Assembly (NCBI GenBank): GCA_020631735.1 | Contig: CM036223.1 | Span: 7,912,191-7,976,190, forward strand | DNA length: 64,000 bases | Reading direction: 5' to 3' | DNA from: Saccharum officinarum | Lineage: Eukaryota > Streptophyta > Magnoliopsida > Poales > Poaceae | Shown: positions 48,640 through 60,159 of the stretch, piece by piece | Position numbering within the stretch: position 1 is the first letter of the stretch | How the letters are laid out: every line of letters begins with the position of its first letter | The notes under the pieces: generated by a model | What the model saw: only the letters and a program-made list of their open reading frames with translations | Databases searched by the model: none | Told to the model about the DNA's origin: nothing | Translations under genes and position numbers: made by a program

Positions 48640-49614
48640 CTACTCTTCGGGGCCGTCGTCGAGGTTGGAGGCGTCACCATTGCTACCATCAGTAGCAGCG
48701 TCGTCGTCGACGTCCATCTAGGCGGCGTCCGGAGGAGCATACGGGCCCATCCCGTTGTAGAGGGCATGAAACTCTTCATGCAAGTTGGCATTATACTCTT
48801 CTAGCTCCTCGACCCTCTGCCTCAGAAGGTCCCTCTCGTTCCAGGTTTCATTCCTTTCCTGCACTAGCTGTCCCATCATGCGGTCTGCATTTCTGTTGGC
48901 CTGAGTCAACGTCTGCACCCGCTGCATGGCACTCTCACCTCTCTCGAGAGCCTGGTCTCGCTGCAAGCTCACGTCAGTCAACTGCTCCTGCAAGCTAGCT
49001 ATAGCACGTGCTTGCTTCTTCTTCTGCTTCCTTGCTTCAAGTCGGTCATCACCACGCAGGCCAGTCAAGGTCTAATAGGTACTCTCAAGACCCTAGTATG
49101 CTCTGATGGTTGTATACATGGCACTCATTGCGTGGTTGTCGCTAGCCCGTCCTTCACTTGGGCATCTAACCAGGGCACTTCCTTGCGGTTGCACCCAAAT
49201 GGCATCACGAGGATCATCTCTCGAAAAAGTACCGGCCAAAGCGGCTGCCAACTCATTGGGAAACCTGCTCAATATGTCTCGGATGACGCGAAAGGCTGCG
49301 CCCTCTGCACCCTCAACGGGAGTGCGTCCTTCAAACTCCAAATGCCAATCATCCCATTCTGGCACATCACCAAGAGCAGGGACGGTGATTTCCACTACTG
49401 CAAGTCTATCCTCAGCTAGCTGACTCTCACTTCAAGAGTACACCGGCTCTTGACCCTCCGGGTACCCCACATCATGGAGCACTCTCCAAAGCAAGGTGGG
49501 CATGCCAAACTCGCTTAGAAAAGTGGCCGTGCTGTGGCGCTCCCACGGTGCCATCTGGTGACAGGGTGCTCTTCCGCCAGTGGACTTACGGGCAGTCTGC
49601 TTCGTGCGGGCCAT
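48640..49614 (-). pseudogene. Accessory ORF with histone H3-tail N-terminus
   Basis: This is a single-phase reading frame of 325 codons between the 5' LTR and gag, on the element's strand. It is broken by TGA 49432-49434, TAG 49093-49095, TAG 49072-49074 and TAG 48718-48720. From the ATG at 49614 the protein starts MARTKQTARKSTGG, identical to histone H3 through Gly13, then R-AP-C-H-Q-M-A where H3 has K-AP-R-K-Q-L-A. Residues corresponding to H3 K4, R8, K9 and S10 are kept; K14 is Arg, R17 Cys and K18 His. What follows is not histone: a middle part with WDDWHLEFEG and FPNELAAALAG, a long coiled coil (about 49060-48760, Arg/Gln/Glu-rich) and an acidic end (MDVDDDAATDGS). The frame is open 12 codons upstream of the Met. 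Function is unknown; a role in binding H3-tail readers is inference. Confidence 0.75.
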
Positions 49615-50389
49615 CTGTAGCACAAGTTTTAAATTACCCGGTGAGAACATATTTTAAGTTGATGTCACTTTTATCAAACTGGGATAATCCTTTTATAAGG
49701 GGAGGAATGCATGTTATGAATGAAATGCACAGGCAGTATGATGCATGCACGAGTCTTACGTTCTCACAAACTTAGAAAATAAAGACATCTAACGATGAAT
49801 TCGGTGGCATACAAACGATCCCTCATATACGTAACTAATTCGATCTACACGATAAACGTTGTTATGTACCTGCAGAAAATTCATTTCAGCCCATTCCCCA
49901 AGAATGCATGAAAGTAGTAAATCTACCTACACGCTCTACACGAATCCTCAGATGCGTGTACAACGGTAGTAACTACCCAAACACATCATCCTATTGACGG
50001 CATCGCCTCAACGGATGGAACAACCACACATGCGACACTTTTGTAAAAACATGTGTAAAACATGTAAGTACTCCAGTATCATATAAGCACTCTCCCTAGA
50101 TCGACGGTGTATCCGATCATGCTCTCACAGCTCACACTTACCAAAGCGTAGAGGCAACTGATCCATACATTATCACTCAAGTAAGTGGCACTCATACAAT
50201 AGCACGCCGTATGAGCAACGAAAGAGAAATATGGTGCAAGAACCCCAAGTTAGTACTTAAATAGCCACCTAGAGTCCTTAACTGGGCATACAGGATATGA
50301 CCACTGGCACACCTTTAGTTTTAAAATCACACTTTTTAAACAGAATTTTGTTTTAAATACACTTATGAACAGTAATCACGCTAAACCAT
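49615..50389 (-). other. Chromovirus leader between PBS and accessory ORF
   Basis: About 775 bp of non-coding internal DNA following the PBS on the minus strand; no frame or motif recognised. Confidence 0.5.
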
Positions 50390-50401
50390 GCTCCGACGCC
50401 A
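50390..50401 (-). other. Degenerate PBS of the chromovirus
   Basis: On the minus strand TGGCGTCGGAGC, two bases from the LTR end. It matches the Met-tRNA PBS TGGTATCAGAGC at 9 of 12 positions, the changes being transitions. Confidence 0.65.
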
Positions 50402-50403
50402 GC

Positions 50404-53400
50404 TGTAACAGAACCGGCCAATTATACGAGATTAAGTAGGAAAATCATCCAACAGGAGGACAATTTAACAAACTTAAGCCCGTATAACCCGGTAGTCCGT
50501 GAAATCTCGACGGATTTCAAACCATTTCACATAACAGCCAAGATCGTACTAAGTTTAGCGGTCACCGTCATAAGTTACATAAAAGTTCGCGACATAAAAT
50601 ACATCGGAGTTTAAACATAGTTATTACAAACCAGGTTCGAATAAAAGTAGCGGAAGCAGTAGTTCAAATCACGCACACACACAGCGTTTTGAAATAAAGT
50701 GCCAGCTTGTGATCATCTCCAGCAAAAGCATCAGACGAGAAGTAGCGAATGACCATTGCCCATGGTCCTAAGCTTCACCCATCGCAGGATAGAGGCAGTT
50801 GACACAGTAGCCGTAATACATCTGCCCATCTGCAACAAGTGGGAACGAAGCCCTGAGTATGAGAAGGTACTCAGCTAGACTTACCCGATAGAACCAAAAT
50901 AAAATGACACCAAGGATCATGATAGGCTTTCTGTTGGGGTAGCTGACTCATTTGCAAGAAAAGCATTTTCATCTTAACAATTCTTTTCTAAAAGTATGCA
51001 GTAATTTAATCTTTATTACCCTGTCAACTATGTTTGCATCTGTGCTAGAGTAATATATAATTAAGCAAGTAAGGATTACCAATGCTTATTAACAATAATT
51101 ACCATGTCATCTTCCACATAACTATCCAAGTGTTTCATCAATATTACTACGATGAAGTAGCTCAAGTCAAGTGTCCACTATCCAGTGAACGATGGCGATT
51201 CGAATCGATTATTAACCAGCTGGTAATTTATTCCTCACACAAACCTCACTCACCCGCTAAAGTGAGGTGTTGGTCACCGAGTCAACCATTCAGGTAAAGT
51301 CGCGAGCTTGCCAGGAACCACATGTACCCAGGGGCCGCCCGACTGCTCTTTGGCCTTATCATCGCGCCCCCGTATCCTGCCACTACTGCTCCGGTACAGT
51401 GCGTTGCGGGCAATCTACTCGGCCCGAATAATCTCCCAGCTTCGCGGTCAAAATGTACATTATTCGGCCAGCTAAATGTGAGGCATGCGTTCAACATGAC
51501 TCGAGGCCCAACAACGGTCGGTCCTTAATCAACACAGACGGAAAACACTACAATCCGAAACCCTGCAAGTTTCCGTCCGGTCTTAGGTTCATTTTGACAC
51601 TTAGTTATTCTCATATGACATACTTTCACATAAACCCAGGTAATCCCCTATAGCTCGCGGATGACAGGCAATCACCCGGCTTCTACCGGTCTAAGCGAAC
51701 TAAGCAATTATTGACCGCGAACACCAGGGTGACAAGGATCGGTAAAGCAAGGTAAAACAAGGTATAATGCAGCAACGTTTGCAAACAACTCCTAAACGTA
51801 ATGCATCAAATTAAGTAAAGTTAATAATAAATTATTTGCAAACTGGGAGAGAAATGCTCCGGGGCTTGCCTCTCTCAAAAGAGCTCGGACGGTGGTCGGG
51901 GCACTCTGGAAGATCTTCACCGACCTCCTCTTCGGCTTCGGTCGCCTCCTGCTCTTGCACCTCGGACTGCTCTTCCGGGTCCTCGGGAACTGCTACCGGG
52001 GTCACTTCCTGCGATCCTGTATGATGCAGAAGTATAAGTGCTCATGCCTAGGTGCATTGCAGGGATGACATGAGATGATGATGAATGAATGAGATGTAAT
52101 GAACATGTTACTTTATTTGGATTACGTGGAACTTACGACTCTTAGTCTACGCCATTCAAGAACATGTACTCAAAAATTACCACCACTAATCTCTACCATG
52201 CAAAGGCACGCTGACACTTAAGATGCTTCAAAGATACACCAAAGCATAGTTTACTAACTAATCTTGCATTAAAGGTTGAGTGTAAACCCTAATTAGCACT
52301 ATGCTTGAACAGTAACACATATTTTGGTAGCACAAAAAAATCTTAGAAAATTACAGCGGATTACTAACATCAATTCTAGCATGCCACAAAATTTTCATTG
52401 CATTTGGATTATTAGAACTGTCTATACAAAAATAACAAGCTAAGACCTAAAAACGAGCATGAAAATACTTTGCATTATGAAAAGTATCAAACAACAGATT
52501 TAGTAATTTTATTACATTCTACACAGTAAATAATCACTGTAGAAAAATTATTACTTGCATGTTTTATTCACATTTATTTAATTAATAAAAATAGTAAATA
52601 CTAGTGATAGAAAGCATTTGAACTACACCTACACATTTTTCTACAGAACAGGCATGATATATAATTTTCCTAGCAAGTACATGGCACAAAAAGATTAACA
52701 AACTTGGAATCACATTTTTCTAATTTTTCTATAATTTATTATCAATTTTTCAAGAAAACACCAATTCCAAGGATTAAATAAAATACTAAAGAAAAGTAAT
52801 GAAATATTGACATGCAATATTTTTATATTGTAGATCTGGTTCAATGAGTCCATAGAAATTTATTTCACAATTTTTGGAACTAAAGGGACTACAAAAACAT
52901 TTTCCAAAGTATTTTTCATCATGAAATAATAAAAGAAAACAGAAATTGATTTTTCAATATTGGTACCGGGCCGGCCCGTGGGAGTCAACCGGCCCATGGC
53001 CGTTCTCGGCCTAGTTCGCGCGTGCGGGGAAAGGCGAGCCGGCCCGCTCGGAGGCGCGGCCCATAGGGCGGTTGGCCTAGTGAAGACCGAAGAGGGGGGA
53101 AGAACAGAGTGGCCTCGTCGGCGTTCGTGACCTCAACGTCGTGGCGGTGGCCGACGGCTAAACGGCCATTTCCGGCCACGTCCCGACCATCGAGTGAGCG
53201 CACAACGTTCGCAAGGAACTAGCGAACTCGAGAGGGAGGCTTGGAAGAACGGAGAGGGAGCGAGCGAGGCGGTGGGCGGGGCGCGAGCTCGGCGAGGGCG
53301 GAGAAATGGAACCCTACCGGAGCGAGCAAGGTGATGGTGGCGCCCGTTCGGAGGAGAGGAGAAGGGGGCGGAGCTTCGTGCACGACCAATCGGACGGTGG

Positions 53401-54270
53401 AGGTCCACCGGCGTCGGAACACGACGGTGAAGGTGGGGGCGTGCGGTGGCGAGCGGCGTTCCCGCTCGGTTTCTCCGAAGGGAGGGAGAAGGGGAGCGAG
53501 TGAGTGGCGAGCAGGATGGAGACCAGGTGCCCGGGGCGATTTGAAGCGGAGCACGAGTGCGGGGCCCACGGCGGCCACGCGGGGGCGTCGCCGGCATGCG
53601 GCTGCCACGCGGCGGGCGTGTTCTGCCGCGGCGCCAGCGAGCCGCGCGCGCGGTCGGGAAGAGGAAGGGGGCTGGCTTGGGCCGGGCCGAGGCGGGGGAG
53701 CGGACGCGGGCGTGCGCGGGAGTGGCGCGGGCTGTTTCGGCCAGTGGGCCAAAACCGAGGCGGCGGCCTGCTTAGGTTAGGTTTTGATTTTTTTTTCAAA
53801 TTTCTAAATTCAAACCAATTTCAAATACAGTTTTCAAACCCTATTTTGAACAAGAAAAAGACCTTTTCTAGAAATGACCGAAAATAAAAGTTGCTTAGAA
53901 TTTAATTCTCTACAACTTTGATTAAGGGGCCAACAAAAATTCTCAACAGATTTTGAATTGAAGAATGAAAGCTAAAATAGGGAGTATTTTTGAATATTTT
54001 CAGAATACATTTTTGAAACCAGTTTTTGACAAAACTTTGAGTAATTTAGTTGCTCCAAAAATTTGACCTGTAATTCTAAGTGATATAAAATTTGTAGTTG
54101 CACAATTTTGATGAAAGGTAATTAGCACATTAACATATTACATCATGAATACCATTTTCCAAGCTTTTATTTCATTCAAGTTATAATATTATCATATATG
54201 ATTATGGATGATATGAAATGTCATGCTTATGATTGCCATGCAAAAGCTTGCGTAACACCGGGGTGTTACA
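50404..54270 (-). repeat. 5' LTR of the chromovirus
   Basis: On the + strand it starts TGTAACAGAACCGG and ends CACCGGGGTGTTACA, 3867 bp. It contains the 331-bp conserved block (51176-51506) and a CpG-rich section (about 52970-53770) with long open frames on both strands that I attribute to composition. It is related to the solo LTRs at 22981 and 36518. Confidence 0.9.
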
Positions 54271-54275
54271 GATGA

Positions 54276-55478
54276 AATCTAGGTTCCTGAACCAGACATG
54301 GGAGCCTAGGGCAAGGAGGATATGGGGATTGGCCATCAAGATCTAGTAGATGGATTATGATGCGCAGAAGGCCCCTACCTGTCGCACCAACTATCGGTGT
54401 CTAAAGGACCGGGTGTCTAAACAGAGCGACTAGTGAATTTGTATCTGCGCGACTAGGCCTTGATGGTGTGCAAACCGGACACAAGGATGTATACTGGTTC
54501 AGGCATGAATAGCCCTACGTCCAGTGGATTTCATTGTGGTTCGTGTTGCCTTGCACCAGGGTGCTCGTAGTAGGGGTTACAAGCTTTTAAGAGAGGGAGC
54601 AGATCACAGGTCTCTTGTGAGTGGTGGTGGTGTGTAGTTTCGATTGGGGTAGGCTCTAGCTGTTGTTGCTTGATCGCTAGATCGTCCGATCTCTTGATCG
54701 GCTATCCAGATGTGGCCCCTGCCTCCCTTTTATAGCTTCTAAGGGGAGGGCTCATGTTACATTTGTGGTAAATGGGTAAAAACAAGGAGAATGAAAGAGA
54801 AAGACAAAAAAGGTGGCCTCGGGCATGGCCGTCCTCCTCCTTATCTGGTGAGAGCAGTTTTCTTGTAGTGTAGAGACATGCGGGGTGTTGATCTTTTGGC
54901 CCCTCTATCCGCTGGTGCGATGTGCTGTGGTCATACCTTGACCTGTACACCTCTATATCGTGAAGATGGGCGGCGCGTGCGCCTGGATTTTCGTAGTGAG
55001 GAGGTTTGGTGGCACAGCTACCATCACCCCCATTGTTGTGGAGGTATGGATGTTGTCGTGGTAGAATGACCGGAGTCATGTCGAGTTAGGGCGTGGTTCC
55101 CATGCTCCTGTTGACTGTGCACGATCATGTTCATCCCGTCGATGGAAGCGAGTACCGTAGTTGGGGGCCCGTGGCTCCCCGTCTTGCCTGAGGGTTTCAC
55201 GTGCCCCTCAGGCGAGGCGAAAATGCGCCGCGGGGGTTCGGACACTTTTGATGACGTTGTGGGGTCTCGGGCGAGGCGGAGAGATGTCGCCCGAAACACT
55301 TATCGTGTCCGAGGCCTCTCCGCAAGGCTCGGGTGAGATAGAGTTCGTTGTTCGTGTCTTGAGCAGCTGACATGTTGTCAGTGCTCTTTGGGTCCCCTAT
55401 GATGGGGTTCTTTAACAAACGTGCAAGATGCCGTATTTTATCCCCTGTTAGGTATCCTGGGTATTTTGATACCCAACA
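54276..55478 (-). mobile_element. LTR and leader of another Ty3 (Tat-like) element
   Basis: On the + strand a PBS-like TGTCGCACCA (54380-54389) precedes TATCGGTGTCTAAAGG, the decayed inner end of an LTR (compare TGGCGCGCCAACTGTCGGTGTC in grass Tat elements). The outer end is GATACCCAACA at 55478 (TGTTGGGTATC on the minus strand). A minus-strand TATAAAAG lies at about 54728-54735. The element's interior (54276-54379) is cut by the chromovirus insertion, and no other part is seen in the window. Confidence 0.6.
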
Positions 55479-56114
55479 GATATACAAAATGATATTCATA
55501 ATCGATCATAGTTACATGTAAAGCATTAAACAACTTACAGACAGAAAAAAAGACTCCATTGTACAAGCTGTCTATTTTACTGTCTGTGTTCAAATTCGAA
55601 GAACTTACAGACAGCATCCTGTCTGTAGGTTATACATGCCCTTAGGTAGGCCCTCAATATATGTAATATTGTAATTAATTCATGATTCAAGAGCTCACGC
55701 ATCGTGCGAGAAAATTGGATATTTAGGACTGCAATCATTGTGCTTTGTTGTCATCCGAAACGTGGAGTTCCTAAAAATAGGTCTCCAAACATGTGACTTG
55801 ATTTTCTTGCCATTTTATTTATTTTCTCTCTTTTCTAGTATTATTCCCTGTATTTGGCACCTAAAAAGGATGGTTTTGCCCTTCTGCGAATCTCCACGTT
55901 ACGTACGTACTGCCCTGGCCCACTGGAACACTGACGCATGGGCTGCATGCGTTTTGGTCGCCGCCTGGGCCGGCAAGCAGGCAGGCTGGCCGCCGCCGCC
56001 GCCTGGGTTGGCTTCCCAACTGCCGGCGGCCCCTGGATTGGCTAAAAAATTCTGGACATCAAGTACTGAGCAGCACAATAAAAAATCTATGCATTAAAAT
56101 TCTAGGTACAATAA
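55479..56114. other. Unassigned DNA with short inverted repeats
   Basis: TTACAGACAG occurs at about 55538 and 55606 with inverse CTGTCTGTAGG near 55620 and CTGTCTGTG near 55582, giving possible foldbacks. A GTAC-rich and GCC-rich stretch lies at 55900-56040. No gene recognised. Confidence 0.4.
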
Positions 56115-56344
56115 GGGGTGTTTGGTTTGGGGTGTTAAAGTTTAACAAACACTGTAGCACTTTCGTCTTATTTAACAAAAAGTTTCCAATTTTGGATTAA
56201 TTAGGCTCAATAGATTCGTCTCGTAAATTACTCCTAATCTGTGCCGACATGCATGCAATTAGTCTACATTTAGTACTCCATGCATTCGAGGGAACATTGA
56301 TGTGATGTGTGTTAAACTTTAACAAACCGTAACCAAACACGCCC
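56115..56344. mobile_element. Tourist-like (PIF/Harbinger) MITE, 230 bp
   Basis: The left end is GGGGTGTTTGGTT and the right end AACCAAACACGCCC, with TAA on both sides (56112-56114 and 56345-56347). Subterminal TTAAAGTTTAACA is also inverted between the ends. The interior motif CAATTAGTCTACATTTAGTA is typical of a widespread grass Tourist family. Confidence 0.88.
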
Positions 56345-56347
56345 TAA

Positions 56348-56905
56348 GAAGCATAATAGTATTGAGTTCATCTCACAAATCCACAAATTAAGACTGGTGT
56401 CTGGTGGCTAGCCGTCCATGGCTGCTGACATGGGAGGTCGGGATCGCGGTGGGCAGCAGCAAGACGAAAGGTCGATGGCGGTTAGGCCGACTCGAAATGT
56501 ACATATGGTGCAAATATCACAGAAGAGCAAAAACGTCCACTCAGGTGCCAGATACACGTAGGAAAATAGAAAAGAGAGAAAATACAAGAAATGGCAAGAA
56601 AGTCAAATGTCAAATGTTTGAAGGCCTATTTTTGCGAAGTTCACGTTTCGAATGGCAAAACTGCAAAGTGCAACGATTGCAGTCCCAACTCCCATCCAAT
56701 TTTTCGCATTGTGCAGGCATACGTGAACAGGGGCTTGAACAAGGCATAAAGCCATGGGAGGCCTTCAATTTATTTGCGGTTGAGGGACTTATTGTTATTA
56801 TTTACCATTGTGATTCAAATCTTGTAATGGCAGGTGTGCCGTGTGCCGGTGTGCGTGAGCTGCTTTTCGTACGCGGTGATAAGCGATTTGTCTAGTTCAC
56901 CTGTA
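56348..56905. other. Unassigned; open frame of uncertain meaning
   Basis: A 163-codon frame at 56404-56895 (+) shows no domain, signal peptide or repeat that I recognise. It is flanked by MITEs. I regard it as chance or an unrecognised fragment. Confidence 0.3.
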
Positions 56906-57227
56906 GCCTGTTTGGTTGCCTGTATTTGCTTGGCCAGGATCTTCGGATGCAGCCATCAGGCGTTTGGATCATTGGATGCCTGTATTGTACGTTAGGCCAG
57001 ACCCAGCTCAAGCAAACTTCCCCTGCCGACCTGGCTCTGGCGAAACGAAAGACTCACCCTGCTGTGATGGAGCTCGGATATATGCACAACCAAACAGCTG
57101 CTCCTAGATTCGAGGCCCTACAGCTGCATGCAACCAATCATCGAAGGTTGCACGGAGTGAGCCTGGCTCCCGAGGACCTGTCTCCCACATGCAAGGAAGG
57201 CTGAACAGGTAAGAGAACCAAACACGC
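56906..57227. mobile_element. 322-bp TIR element
   Basis: The left end GCCTGTTTGGTTGCCTGT is inverted, with mismatches, at the right end (ACAGGTAAGAGAACCAAACACGC). TA flanks both ends. Interior sequence is non-coding. The class is uncertain: the CTGTTTGGTT end is shared by several grass MITE families. Confidence 0.6.
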
Positions 57228-57229
57228 TA

Positions 57230-57900
57230 CTGGTTAATAATGTTGGTATTAGTTACGCTGGTTTCGTTTATCTCTACGACTAAAAAGAACAAAACATGGA
57301 CACTTTTTGGTGTGACAAATTTTTTAGGTCACCTTCTTCTTTCCGTGCGATCCCACGGCTTAGTAGTTTCTCCGCGCGCCGCGCCGTGATCACCGCCAAA
57401 TAGAAGGAAGGTACATCAGCCTACTATACGTGTGTTTCCATCATTTGTGCGTCTTCATCATTCTTGTGTCTCTATCGTACGTGGTCTCCGCGATCGGCCA
57501 TCGGACTCCGCGCGCCGCCGTGAGTCTCCGCCGCCGTCCACGACGATCTACGCTTCTGCGACCTGCGCCACGCCACCTCGGTCGACGCCGGATCCACAGG
57601 CCGTGAGTGGTACATCATCCGGAGGTCACAATCTCCACAACCGGAATGACACGGAGCCGGCGCGGCATCCCCGAGGCCACCTTCCCGGCAGCGGAGCCGG
57701 CAAGGCATCCCGACTGCAGAGGCTGCACGACGTCCCGTGCGGCGCAGCATCCTGGCGGCGGAGGCCGCGCGACGTTCCTCACCTCCCCCGGTCGTGGCCG
57801 AGAAGGCGCAGCGCAGCCTGGGCTCCTCGGCTACTCCTGTGGCCGTTGAACTACAACAATGCAAACCTCACGGTCTTCATAACCGGTCAGTGAGTAACTC
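57230..57900 (+). other. GC-rich region, possible exon of unknown gene
   Basis: An open frame of 153 codons (57432-57893, +) is Arg/Pro/Ser/His-rich and has no known domain; it ends next to GTGAGTAA, a donor-like site. The opposite strand is also open for 130 codons, so composition alone may explain both. Confidence 0.25.
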
Positions 57901-58136
57901 TGGTCCACGTCCCATTGATGTCTCTCAATGCTGATTCTGGTCCATGTCCCATTGATGTCTCTCAATGCTGATTCTTACCCATCTTGCTCCCCGTTGCAAT
58001 ATCAAAGGTCTGGATGCAGACCTGGTTGCCTCGGACAAAGTTTGATGCGTTCCTGCATCTGGGATTGCTAATTTTTGTGTTCTTTTAGTCGTAAGAAGCT
58101 TTGGCATCCTCCTGCATCTGGGATTGTTAATTTTGA
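57901..58136. repeat. Local direct repeats (37 bp x2; about 25 bp x2)
   Basis: A 37-bp unit (TGGTCCA(C/T)GTCCCATTGATG and on) is repeated head to tail at 57901-57937 and 57938-57974. CCTGCATCTGGGATTG(C/T)TAAT recurs at about 58043 and 58112. No coding sense is evident. Confidence 0.85.
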
Positions 58137-58139
58137 GTT

Positions 58140-59950
58140 CTAAAACTGACGATAATCAGCACTGCAGAAATTGTGTGTTCTATTCTAATTGGCCCAGACG
58201 TAGCTTAGTAGCATTTTCCTAATTCTGTATTACTATTTTTTTTCCTCTGATGAAAGTGACAAGAATATGAACCAATGTAATTTACTGGATTGTAGAGGTG
58301 TTTTACTAACTAGCCATGATTTACTCATATATAAACATTTGTCTTTCAAAAGTGAACCGGAGCAGGAGAAATTCGTAATTTGTAAAGGCTCATTAAGGTT
58401 AAACGATTCAGTTAGAGTTGAGGCAACCTCATTATGTTGGATACTCTCAAATTAGACTGCTGCTTGAAGAGTAGGTAATATTCTCGTGAGTTAAGCGATC
58501 CTGCGATCATCAGTAAGTAATACTAACAGTTCAAGAAGACATATATCACCATTATTTGGAATCACAAATATACAAAATCACCGGATAAAATGCAGAAGTG
58601 TTTTTTCAGTGTGACACAGGAACATATTGCCTGATCAATGTGGAAGAAAAGTAGAAAACAGAACCTTCACATTGAAGAAAATTCAGCAGCCTGAAGGTCT
58701 AATAGTAGAAACTAATAAAAAATCAGATATTCACACTTTCAACGCTTGTTTAGATGCCTCAAATCTGCACCAATTCACATGAAAACGTGTTAGGATCTGG
58801 GCAATCTAAACAGGACCTAAGTGTATGTAGAAGGGAAAGCTCCAACTGACAACTGAATAATTCAGTACTCGTGGCAACAGTGTCAAATATAAAATTATAC
58901 AAACATCTTCTTTTGATGGATATTATGTGCACAAATTCACTTGAGTGGGCCAGCATATTAAAAAATAGTAAATTATTATTTATAGTCAGATAAATTAAAA
59001 TAAGCCCCACAAATAGTAACCAAGCCATCAACGAAGATCACAGCATGCACTTTTTAACTAATGTGCTTCACATATCACACTTAACCAAATGAGGCAAATA
59101 AATAACATAAATATTTAAACTTCTAGCAGATTAGCAAGGCAGGGCTGTTGATGTAGAGGATGGGAATGGGATGCTTGGGTTCGTTCAATCATCTAAAAAC
59201 ATTGTAATTTCAGGTAAGCAGGTAGCAGTGCATCAGTAGCTTCTGCTTATGCAGTTGCAGCTTTCATTTGCTCTCATTATTAACATGTAAGCAGGAAGTA
59301 CTCATATAAGTTTTTGCAAATTACTGCACGTTCATGGGTAGATAGTTGAACAATTTATTTCCTCTTAAGGAAATTTAGTACATTTAGGAAGAATTTTGAT
59401 TCTTCATATTTGAATTCATATGCTTGTCAGAGAGCACATTTTGAGTATAACCAGACCACAAGACGTATCAATTGGGCTCGGTAGTAGTACAGCTTGTCAT
59501 TTTCCCTCACAATATCAATTGACATGATAAATATTGTAATGGCTGCCATAGCTTACCAAAATACTGTTGGAAAGTCAAACAGTACATCCTATACTATCTA
59601 TTTACTGAACCTTTAAATTTCTCATCCAGTCATCCTCAGTAGGTCGCTGGAATTGCTTTTCCGGTTATGGTGACATGCCCAACATATTAAAAATATGTCT
59701 TTAGCAAAAATAGTCTGTGGAGAACTTTTGAATTATCTTAGACGCATCACAGAAAGATCTATACAGTAGAGTTTGTGAGCCTGCGACGTCGCACTCTCCG
59801 TGACTATTTTTTATTTCACAAACATTGCTTTTTTGAGATAATTGCAATTTAATGCTCGTATTTAAGTTTTATAGTATTATTATCTTATTGTACGATCCCT
59901 GTGTTTTAAATACATAATGTTTGCTATCCCGTAGCATCGTACAGGCACGC
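58140..59950. other. AT-rich upstream region of the YSL gene
   Basis: No gene is recognised in 1.8 kb. It holds a 66-bp foldback at 58747-58812 (TGTTTAGATGCC inverted as GCAATCTAAACA), a MITE remnant. Distal promoter elements of the downstream gene may lie here but none is identified. Confidence 0.45.
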
Positions 59951-59954
59951 TACC

Positions 59955-60159
59955 TAGTATATATAAATAAACAGAACCTAAACATCTGCTACACATTCTA
60001 TTTTTACTCTTTCTCCGGCTATACACACTCCCGACCTCTCAACAGTCCAAACCCCATGCAACCCCTCCTAAAAGAAACTTTGTCCATCAAGAATCAGATC
60101 ACAAGGAGACTAGGAGAGATCAAGATCGATCTAGCCTAGGCGAGCAGGCGTGGATCATC
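59955..60159 (+). promoter_or_regulatory. Core promoter and 5' UTR of the YSL-like gene
   Basis: TATATATAAATAA at about 59959-59970 is a strong plant TATA box about 190 bp upstream of the ATG at 60160. The intervening leader is CT/CA- then GA-rich, as in many plant 5' UTRs, and the start context is ATCATCATGG. Confidence 0.65.

Larger units (their letters stand above)
43295..54270 (-). mobile_element. Tekay/Del-type Ty3 chromovirus
   Basis: Minus-strand order: 5' LTR (54270 to 50404), degenerate Met-type PBS, an accessory reading frame, gag, then pol with protease, RT, RNase H, integrase and a C-terminal chromodomain, PPT, and a partial 3' LTR (43765 to 43295) cut by the gap. RT before integrase defines Ty3. 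The chromodomain, the TGTAACACCC LTR start and the LTR of nearly 4 kb favour the Tekay/Del clade. GATGA (54271-54275) would be the TSD on one side; the other side is lost. Coding frames are decayed. Confidence 0.88.

Noticed and set aside
49552..49614. A genuine histone H3 gene or pseudogene
   Set aside because: Similarity ends after about 21 residues; no H3 core fold sequence follows, and the frame belongs to the retrotransposon interior.
53133..53887. Frames up to 179 codons on both strands
   Set aside because: CpG-rich section of the chromovirus 5' LTR; no domain, and not conserved with the other LTRs.
57472..57864. 130-codon minus-strand frame
   Set aside because: It overlaps an equally long plus-strand frame in GC-rich DNA and has no domain.
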